Made by a program: the position numbers and the translations under genes
Shown here: positions 1-6,138 of the stretch, piece by piece
Numbering within the stretch: the first letter of the stretch is position 1
Layout of the letters: every line of letters begins with the position of its first letter
The notes under the pieces: model-generated
Told to the model about the DNA's origin: nothing
Seen by the model: the letters and a program-made list of their open reading frames with translations, nothing else
The model's database searches: none
Assembly (NCBI GenBank): GCA_900547305.1
Contig: URGH01000013.1
Span: forward strand, 1-48,672
DNA from: an uncultured Oscillospiraceae bacterium
GTDB lineage: Bacteria > Bacillota > Clostridia > Oscillospirales > Acutalibacteraceae
DNA length: 48,672 nucleotides
Reading direction: 5' to 3'

Positions 1-2
1 TG

Positions 3-1313
3 TCTCTTATGAAGGAAATGGGCGCCAACGGCTACCGCACAAGCCATTATCAGCAGACCGAAAGCTATATGGACGCATTCGACGAGCAGGGCTTTTTGGT
101 TATGGACGAGGCAAGGTGGTTTGAAAGCACAAAGGAGGCTATGGAGCAGCTTGGCTCCCTTATAAAGCGCGACCGCAACCGTCCGAGCGTTATAATGTGG
201 TCGACAGGCAACGAAGAGCCTTTTCATATAACCGATTCGGGCAGACGGCTGCACAAAGCAATTGCCGCGCAAATAAGAAAACTTGATTATACAAGACCGA
301 TTACAACAGCACAGTCTGTTGAGCCGGATAAATCTACGGTTTATGATTATTGCGACGCCGTGGGTATTAATTATGCGCTTAAAGTGTATGATACGGTTCA
401 TCAAATGCACCCCGACAAACCGATATTCGCCTCGGAGTGCTGCGCCGCGGGCACTACGCGCGACTGGAATTTTGATACGGATGCAAACGGCAGAATAAGG
501 GATAAGGATTGTAATTCCGACGCCGACAGCTGGTTTGGCGGCAGAGAGGAAACATATAAATTTTTGCGTGAACGCCCGTATGTATTTGGTTGCTTCCAGT
601 GGGCGGCGGTCGAACACAGGGGAGAGGCCGTGTGGCCGAGGGTTTGCTCGGTTTCGGGTGCGCTTGATTTGTTTTTGCAAAAAAAGGGCGCATTTTATCA
701 GAATAAATCGCACTGGTGCAAAGAACCTATGGCACACATTGTTCCTCACTGGAACTTTAAAGGGCTTGAGGGTACGGAAATACCCGTTACGGTGTATACC
801 AATTGCGGGGAGCTTGAGCTTTTCCTGAACGGGAAATCGCTCGGAAAACGGCAGATTGAAAAATACGGCCACGGCGAGTGGAACGTTAAATTTGCCGCAG
901 GTACGCTTGAAGTAAAAGGCTATAACGGCGGGGAAGAGGTGTGCCGCGATAAACGCGTAACTACCGGTAAGCCTGTTGCCTTAAAACTTACGCAGAATAA
1001 CGGTTTTGCGGCGAACGGCAGCGACATAGCGCTGTTCACCTGCGAATGCGTTGATGAAAACGGTTTAACCGTTCCCGACGCAGCTGAGTATGTAAGTTTT
1101 TCGGTTTCCGCGCCTGCAAAAATTATAGGCACGGGCTCAGATAACTGCGACGGTAAAAATGTTGCAAATACCGGGCGCAAAATGTATATGGGTAAAATTC
1201 TCGTTGCGGTAAAGCCGCAAAAGGGGCAGAAGAGCTTTACGCTTATTGCCGAAAGCGCGGGCTGTAACCGTGCTGTAAAATTAATATCGCCTATGCGTCT
1301 TGATAAAGCATAG
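3..1313 (+). CDS. Glycoside hydrolase family 2 (beta-galactosidase/beta-glucuronidase type), 5' truncated by window edge
   Basis: This is the C-terminal two-thirds or so of a GH2 retaining glycosidase. The reading frame is open to the window edge, and the first visible residues (SLMKEMGANGYRTSHY) lie inside the GH2 TIM barrel, so the start is outside the window and the first ATG at 9 is internal. The acid/base Glu is in the motif STGNEEP (codon 213-215), and the probable nucleophile is the Glu of FASECCAAG (codon 435-437). A beta-sandwich region with GELELFLNGKSLG, as in the DUF4982/Big-type domains behind many GH2 barrels, occupies codons from about 780 to the end. No signal peptide can be judged. 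It probably acts on oligosaccharides imported or released by the neighbouring loci. GH2 is confident; beta-galactoside specificity is only the commonest possibility. Confidence 0.9.
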   Translation, partial: SLMKEMGANGYRTSHYQQTESYMDAFDEQGFLVMDEARWFESTKEAMEQLGSLIKRDRNRPSVIMWSTGNEEPFHITDSGRRLHKAIAAQIRKLDYTRPITTAQSVEPDKSTVYDYCDAVGINYALKVYDTVHQMHPDKPIFASECCAAGTTRDWNFDTDANGRIRDKDCNSDADSWFGGREETYKFLRERPYVFGCFQWAAVEHRGEAVWPRVCSVSGALDLFLQKKGAFYQNKSHWCKEPMAHIVPHWNFKGLEGTEIPVTVYTNCGELELFLNGKSLGKRQIEKYGHGEWNVKFAAGTLEVKGYNGGEEVCRDKRVTTGKPVALKLTQNNGFAANGSDIALFTCECVDENGLTVPDAAEYVSFSVSAPAKIIGTGSDNCDGKNVANTGRKMYMGKILVAVKPQKGQKSFTLIAESAGCNRAVKLISPMRLDKA

Positions 1314-1328
1314 AAAAAGTGCTATAAT
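1300..1328 (+). promoter_or_regulatory. Sigma-A-like promoter for the 50-aa ORF
   Basis: TTGATA (1300-1305) and TATAAT (1323-1328) are separated by 17 bp. The promoter overlaps the last codons of the GH2 gene and lies about 40 bp before the start at 1369, so the small gene probably has its own transcript. Confidence 0.6.
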
Positions 1329-1368
1329 TAGGCTTATAAAATATGCTTTGCAAAAGGTGATAACGCTA

Positions 1369-1521
1369 ATGTATAACGGAAATGAAGAGGATCCGTATTT
1401 TCTTACAACTCACAAGGAGCAGGAAATGCTTATTCAGCTTCGTGAGCTTTCCGACGAGGACAGAAAGGAAATTGAAAAAGGATTTATGGAGATAGCATTG
1501 AAGTATGCAGAATGGAGTTGA
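1369..1521 (+). CDS. Small acidic protein, 50 aa, function unknown
   Basis: The frame is open from 1300, but ATG 1369 follows an AAAGGTGA ribosome binding site (1353-1360) and gives a 50-residue product starting MYNGNEEDPYF. The C-terminal half is a predicted amphipathic helix (LIQLRELSDEDRKEIEKG). It resembles the short helical tails that follow some XRE-type DNA-binding domains, but no DNA-binding domain is present here. It has its own promoter and a strong terminator behind it, which argues that it is a real monocistronic gene. No function can be assigned. Confidence 0.6.
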   Translation: MYNGNEEDPYFLTTHKEQEMLIQLRELSDEDRKEIEKGFMEIALKYAEWS

Positions 1522-1561
1522 CCGAACGCCGCTGCGGCGAGTGTAAAGCCTGAAAAACTTG

Positions 1562-1612
1562 AAAAGCCGAATACCGTACATTCCCGAGCGTTTGTGCGGT
1601 ATTCGGCTTTTT
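1562..1612 (+). terminator. Rho-independent terminator
   Basis: An 11-bp perfect stem (1566-1576 with 1597-1607) is followed by T5 and preceded by A4, so it could work in both directions. It closes the small-protein transcript. Confidence 0.8.
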
Positions 1613-1628
1613 GCCGCAAATGTACCGC

Positions 1629-1687
1629 AGAAAAGTGCAAAAAAACATAAAAATTCCATTTGCAAAAAAACGAAAAGCTTGTATACT
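1629..1687 (+). promoter_or_regulatory. Putative AraC-type operator and promoter, copy A
   Basis: The box agaaaagtgcaa (1629-1640), a 7-nt spacer and the box taaaaattccattt (1648-1661) are followed 20 nt later by TATACT (1682-1687). The same two boxes with the same spacings precede the GH16 lipoprotein gene at 4485-4543. A -35-like TTGCAA overlaps the 3' edge of the element, as expected for a regulator that acts at position -35. The AraC-family gene lies between the two copies. Confidence 0.65.
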
Positions 1688-1744
1688 GATAATTACAATA
1701 GGCAATACATAGGCGCGCATTCGTTTAAACCGTTTGGAGGAAAA

Positions 1745-3436
1745 ATGAAAAACAAAATTTATGACGCAACAGATTACGGAGTACATCCCGGCGTAGGCGA
1801 CTGCGCAAAAGAGCTTCAGCTTTTGTTCGACAGTATTACCGACGGCTCGTGTGTGGTTTTTAAAACCGGCAGCTACCGTCTTTCAAGGCTCGTGACCGTT
1901 AAAGGTAAAAAGAATATAAAAATATGCGGAAATTTTTCGGAAATAATAACGCATTTTGATCCGTGCGGTCCGAAATCCGCTACCAACGAGGCCTTTAAAT
2001 TTATAGATTGCAGCGATATTGAAATTATCGGCTTTTTCTTTGATACCGATTCTCCCATAGGCGCCGCCGGCGAGGTTATTGCAATAGATTTTGAAAATAA
2101 AACCGCCGATGTGAAAATCTACGATGAGTTTCCCGTTACCGGGTATGAGCATATTTGCGGTACAAACAGCTTTGACAGCGAGGGTTCCCCCGATTATGCC
2201 CTTGCCACATACAACGACCGCATTGAGGAACAAAGCTTCACCCTGCCCGACGGCACTGTTTCAAGACGTTATCAGGGTCTTGATTATGAGGTGGTGAGCG
2301 ACCGCGTTATCAGGCTGAGGCTTAACGGTATTCTTCCCGAAAAGGAGGATTGCAGACTTAAAATAGGGCATAAAATCAATATAAGGCATGAAATGTACGG
2401 TCATTCCTTACTGTCGTTTTATTTTTGCCACAGAGTAACTTTAAAGAATATAACGGTATACTCCGCCGCAAGCTTTGCGGTTACGGTAGAACCGCGTTCA
2501 TCGGATTTTACATTTGATAATTTCTCAATTCGCGTAAATAAAGGCTCAAAGCGCCTTATGGCTATAAACGCCGACGGTATACATATTTTGGGACTTATGG
2601 GAAAGCTGGTTCTGAAAAATTGCAATTTGGAATCCATGGGGGACGACACCCTCAATATTCACGGTTTGGCGCTTGAGGTTATAAAAATTGAGAACGGCGG
2701 CGAAATAATTACCGTGGACGGAATGGAGGGCAGACCCAAAAAGGCAATATACGAGTGTACATGGGCGCAGCCGGGTGATAAAATTGCCGCATATGACAGG
2801 AAAAGCTTTTTGCAGATAGCGGAGTTTACGGTAAAAAGCGTTTCGCCCGACGGAGTATTCATGACAGAGAATATAAGCGGAGAGCTTAAAACGGGCTGTG
2901 TGCTTGCCAATAAGGCATTTTTTGCGGCAGTGCACATTGACGGCTGCACCATGCGCAATACAAGGGCGCGCGGCGCACTGATACAAACGCAGAATGTTTT
3001 GGTTGAAAACAGTTACATTTACGGTATGTCATATGCGGGGTTGCTTTTTTCTCCGGATATTAAACGCTGGTGGGAGGTTGCGCCCGCCGAAAATGTTGAA
3101 ATAAGAAACAACATTTTCGAGCATTGCGCGCATGCTTCGGGAACAATGCCCGACGGAGCCGTTTCTTTCAAGGCGTCGCACGAGGGAAAAAGCACCGAAT
3201 ATCCGGCGGGAGTTCATAAAAATATATCAATATACGGAAACCGATTTAAAAATTTCAGCGGATGCGGAATATTCGTTTCGGCAGCCGAAAACGTGCGGAT
3301 TGAAAACAATATATTTGAACGCCGTAAAGACGCCGCGGAGACCGGCTTTGATATAAGACTCGTAAATTGCCGCAATACAAAAATCAATAATAACAAAGAC
3401 GATGATTTCCCGGAAAAGTTAATATTTACCGAATAA
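1745..3436 (+). CDS. GH110-like right-handed beta-helix glycosidase
   Basis: The start at 1745 is chosen because GGAGG lies just upstream; the frame is open from 1559. The product is 563 aa with no signal peptide, so probably cytoplasmic. The N-terminus (YDATDYGVHPGVGDCAKELQ) is the usual entry of pectin-lyase-fold glycosidases. The motif MGDDTLNIHG near residues 298-307, with an Asp pair at 300-301, and the NTRARGALIQTQ and SYAGLLFSPDIKRWWE segments followed by VEIRNNIFEHC match my recollection of the GH110 alpha-1,3-galactosidase family. Those enzymes are inverting and release alpha-1,3-linked galactose. It has its own AraC-type promoter and a shared bidirectional terminator with the regulator gene. 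A different galactan linkage, or a non-GH110 beta-helix, remains possible. Confidence 0.7.
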   Translation: MKNKIYDATDYGVHPGVGDCAKELQLLFDSITDGSCVVFKTGSYRLSRLVTVKGKKNIKICGNFSEIITHFDPCGPKSATNEAFKFIDCSDIEIIGFFFDTDSPIGAAGEVIAIDFENKTADVKIYDEFPVTGYEHICGTNSFDSEGSPDYALATYNDRIEEQSFTLPDGTVSRRYQGLDYEVVSDRVIRLRLNGILPEKEDCRLKIGHKINIRHEMYGHSLLSFYFCHRVTLKNITVYSAASFAVTVEPRSSDFTFDNFSIRVNKGSKRLMAINADGIHILGLMGKLVLKNCNLESMGDDTLNIHGLALEVIKIENGGEIITVDGMEGRPKKAIYECTWAQPGDKIAAYDRKSFLQIAEFTVKSVSPDGVFMTENISGELKTGCVLANKAFFAAVHIDGCTMRNTRARGALIQTQNVLVENSYIYGMSYAGLLFSPDIKRWWEVAPAENVEIRNNIFEHCAHASGTMPDGAVSFKASHEGKSTEYPAGVHKNISIYGNRFKNFSGCGIFVSAAENVRIENNIFERRKDAAETGFDIRLVNCRNTKINNNKDDDFPEKLIFTE

Positions 3437-3480
3437 ATAACACCCGTGCTGCCGCTTATGCGGCGGCACGGGTGTTATTA
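3436..3480. terminator. Bidirectional terminator between the GH110-like gene and the AraC regulator gene
   Basis: A roughly 20-bp stem (3436-3455 with 3460-3479, one G-T wobble) is flanked by A/T-rich sequence. It sits between convergent genes and could serve both. Confidence 0.8.
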
Positions 3481-4311
3481 TGATTTTTCAAAATCGTTTA
3501 TATGATTAAACCAGCTGTTGTTTTGCTGCATTTTGTTTTTAAATTCCGTCGGTGACATTTTCATAAACTTTTTAAACTGCCGACTGAAAAAGTAAACATC
3601 TGAAAACCCCAGCTCCTCCGAAACCTCGGTTATTTTCTTGCCCTGAGACAAAAGCTCGCAGCTGTAATTGATTTTCTGCTTTATTATATAGCTTTTCGGT
3701 GTGTCGTGAAATATACTTTGAAAGAGCTTTAAAAAGTAAGAATAGCTTATTCCGCATTGCACCGCAAGATCTTCAACCGTTATTTTACGGTTCGTAAGCG
3801 TTTCCGCTATAAGATTTACGGCGGGCTGAATTATTTTAAATTGGTCCGAGGTAGTATAAACGTTAGTCTGAAGATTGCTTATTATATTGTAAAGAATAGA
3901 AAAGCACTTGGCATATGTGCCAGACTGATTTTTTTGCCATGTGGTGAGTATTTGGTTGAAATCGTGGAACATTGAATTTCCGAGCGTTGTTTTAAAAAGC
4001 TGCGGCTGCTGCTTTCCCGAGTAATTGGAAGTGAAAAAAATATCTATAAACGAGCCCTTTTTATCAAAATCGATACGGTATTTCTCATGCTGCCCGGCCG
4101 TGAGAAAAAGAATATCGCCGTGCCCTATATTGAATACCTTTTTATCGAAATTAATGGTCGCCTCGGTCTGATAGAAAAAAATCAGTTCGTCCCACAAAAG
4201 CTGCGTGCTGTATTCGACAAAATTATTGGTGTAAATATTGGTGTCTATATAATGAACCCTTTGCAGGGAGTTTATATAGAAATCGTTGGTATCGAAAATT
4301 ATTGTAACCAC
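3478..4311 (-). CDS. AraC/XylS-family transcriptional regulator
   Basis: The product is about 277 aa. The N-terminal half is a cupin-like sensor (VFNIGHGDILFLTAGQHEKYRI), and the C-terminal ~100 residues carry two helix-turn-helix units (ITVEDLAVQCGISYSYFLKLFQ; ITEVSEELGFSDVYFFSRQFKKF), with the typical ending MSPTEFK. Such proteins sense a sugar and activate adjacent glycan-use genes. The start is uncertain: GTG 4311 has GAGG directly against it, so the true start may be a nearby non-ATG codon. The gene lies between two genes that share an upstream 33-bp element, which makes it the natural candidate regulator of the GH110-like gene and of the long GH16/ABC operon. Confidence 0.88.
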   Translation of the reverse strand: MVTIIFDTNDFYINSLQRVHYIDTNIYTNNFVEYSTQLLWDELIFFYQTEATINFDKKVFNIGHGDILFLTAGQHEKYRIDFDKKGSFIDIFFTSNYSGKQQPQLFKTTLGNSMFHDFNQILTTWQKNQSGTYAKCFSILYNIISNLQTNVYTTSDQFKIIQPAVNLIAETLTNRKITVEDLAVQCGISYSYFLKLFQSIFHDTPKSYIIKQKINYSCELLSQGKKITEVSEELGFSDVYFFSRQFKKFMKMSPTEFKNKMQQNNSWFNHINDFEKS

Positions 4312-4342
4312 CCTCGTTTGAAATAATTTACAAAAATGTATT

Positions 4343-4370
4343 TTTATACCATAGACCGTTCAATGGTAAA
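4343..4370 (-). promoter_or_regulatory. Possible promoter and inverted repeat upstream of the AraC gene
   Basis: On the minus strand TTTACC (4370-4365) and TATAAA (4348-4343) are 16 bp apart. They are overlapped by the inverted repeat TACCAT/ATGGTA (4347-4352 and 4363-4368), which could be an autoregulatory site. The rest of 4371-4480 is A/T-rich with no further feature seen. Confidence 0.35.
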
Positions 4371-4484
4371 AAAACACGGTAATATCTTGATTTTGTCACC
4401 TAATTATAATACATTTTCATAAAAAAATCAATAAAAAATTTATAAAATGATAAGCCGAAAAATTTTCGGAAGTTAAAACAGTGA

Positions 4485-4543
4485 AGAAAAGTGCAAATCG
4501 TAATAAAAATTCCATTTAAAAAAATAAGGCAATCAATTATAAT
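4485..4543 (+). promoter_or_regulatory. Putative AraC-type operator and promoter, copy B
   Basis: The boxes agaaaagtgcaa (4485-4496) and taaaaattccattt (4504-4517), with the same 7-nt spacer length, are followed after exactly 20 nt by a perfect TATAAT (4538-4543). Copy B matches copy A at 28 of 33 element positions by hand count, while flanking sequence differs. It drives the long GH16/ABC operon. Confidence 0.7.
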
Positions 4544-4593
4544 AATTAGGCAGAATGACAATATAAATCCAAAAAAGCAGGGAGTTGACGGTT

Positions 4594-6099
4594 ATGTTCC
4601 GGGACAAAAAAATTGACCATATCATTAAAGCGACGGTGTCGCTGTTGCTTGCGGCTTCGCTTGTTGCCGGTTGCGGAAGCAGTGAGGAAATAAAAAAGAA
4701 AAAGAAGAAGATCATCAAAAAAGTCGTCATTGTGCAAAATGATGAAAACACCGATTCTTCTTCAAGCGAGAGCACGGACGACGTTTATTACGACGACGAT
4801 GACAACAGTGATAACGGTAACAGCTCGGATGACGATACGGTTCAAAGGGATAAACGTCCCCGCTCGGTAAAGGATACAAATTCGGGAACAAAAACAGATG
4901 AAAAAAGCGAAATCACCGTGAATTCCGTAAAGTGGGACGGTCCCGACGGTTACACCGTAGTATATCCTGGTGGCAACGCCGAGATGAAAAAGGCGGCGGA
5001 GAAAATTCAGTCGTATTTTGCGGAAAAGTCGGGGAAAAAGCTCACCGTTTCCGATGACGGCGCAGCCGCGGGTAAAAAGGAAATACTTGTGGGAAACACG
5101 AACCGCCGCAAATCGGCATTAAAAGAAAACGAATATTCCGTGTCGCTTAAAGCTGACAAGGTTTATATTGAGGGCGGTCATGACGCAATGACCGAAACCG
5201 CCGCAGAGTGGTTTGTATCCCTTAAATACGATAGCGGAAAGCTCAACACGTTAAAGGGCGGATGCGAGGATTTCAAATCGCAGGTTAAAAACGGTTACAA
5301 ATATGTTTGGGGCGATGAGTTCGGCGGAAACGCCCTTAATATGAGTAAGTGGTGCTTTGAAAATAAAATGGCGGGTACAAGCATGATGCCGCTTATGAGA
5401 GACTCGAATGTTGTTAATGTAAATAACGGCTTGCTTAAAATGACGGCTATACGCTATTACAATCCCGCCTTGCCGACGGCAGAGTATGCCACCAATTCTT
5501 CAATATGCACGCAGAATACCATGAGCTATAAATACGGCTATCTTGAAATGCGGGCGATGGTACCGTACAGCGTAGGCGCGTGGCCGTCTTTTTGGCTTGT
5601 AAGCGGCGGAGCGCTGAAGGATGAAAGCAGCAAACACGATTACGGCGTTGAAATAGATGTTTTTGAAATTTTCAGCAGCACCGATACCGCAATACCGAAT
5701 ATACATAAATGGTTCCATAACGGAAAGCACACAATGTATAACGGCAATCACTACAACAAAACCACGACGACAAACTATGTATTCAAAAACACCGATAATT
5801 TATCGAAGGAATACCACACCTACGGCTTTGAATGGACTCCCGAAAAAATGGTAATGTCGGTTGACGGCGAAGATTACATGACCTTTGACATGACCGACGA
5901 TTTCGATAAAAACGGCGGTATGGACGGCTTTAACTCTCCGTTGCTTATTATTTTGAATAACTTTATATACGCTCCGGATTTGGGAGAGACAAACGCAAGC
6001 AACCGCGTAAACAACAGCGACCTTCCATTTAACTATTTTGTAGATTACATAAGACTTTATCAAAAACCGGGAGTCGGGGCGTTAAATTTGGCAGGGTAA
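4594..6099 (+). CDS. GH16 family lipoprotein (endo-beta-glucanase/galactanase type)
   Basis: ATG 4594 is preferred over the TTG at 4585, because CAGGGAG (4578-4584) is 9 nt from the ATG. The product is 501 aa. It has a signal peptide with lipobox LVAGC, a Lys-rich run, an Asp/Ser-rich linker, then a domain (about residues 110-230) resembling the N-terminal accessory domains of GH20/GH67 enzymes (YPGGNAEMKKAAEKIQSYF). The GH16 catalytic domain runs from YKYVWGDEFGG to the end. The catalytic motif EIDVFE is at residues 353-358, with Glu353 as probable nucleophile and Glu358 as acid/base. It would cut a beta-linked polysaccharide at the cell surface for import by the downstream ABC systems. The exact substrate (laminarin, galactan, agar-like or mucin) cannot be told. 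Confidence 0.9.
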   Translation: MFRDKKIDHIIKATVSLLLAASLVAGCGSSEEIKKKKKKIIKKVVIVQNDENTDSSSSESTDDVYYDDDDNSDNGNSSDDDTVQRDKRPRSVKDTNSGTKTDEKSEITVNSVKWDGPDGYTVVYPGGNAEMKKAAEKIQSYFAEKSGKKLTVSDDGAAAGKKEILVGNTNRRKSALKENEYSVSLKADKVYIEGGHDAMTETAAEWFVSLKYDSGKLNTLKGGCEDFKSQVKNGYKYVWGDEFGGNALNMSKWCFENKMAGTSMMPLMRDSNVVNVNNGLLKMTAIRYYNPALPTAEYATNSSICTQNTMSYKYGYLEMRAMVPYSVGAWPSFWLVSGGALKDESSKHDYGVEIDVFEIFSSTDTAIPNIHKWFHNGKHTMYNGNHYNKTTTTNYVFKNTDNLSKEYHTYGFEWTPEKMVMSVDGEDYMTFDMTDDFDKNGGMDGFNSPLLIILNNFIYAPDLGETNASNRVNNSDLPFNYFVDYIRLYQKPGVGALNLAG

Positions 6100-6101
6100 G
6101 C

Positions 6102-6117
6102 GATAAAGCGCTTTATA
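6102..6117. other. Intercistronic palindrome
   Basis: The short self-complementary sequence ataaagcgctttat lies between the GH16 lipoprotein stop and the next ribosome binding site. It has no T-run, so it is more likely an mRNA stability or processing hairpin than a terminator. Confidence 0.35.
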
Positions 6118-6138
6118 CCCCTGAAAGGTTTGAATTAT

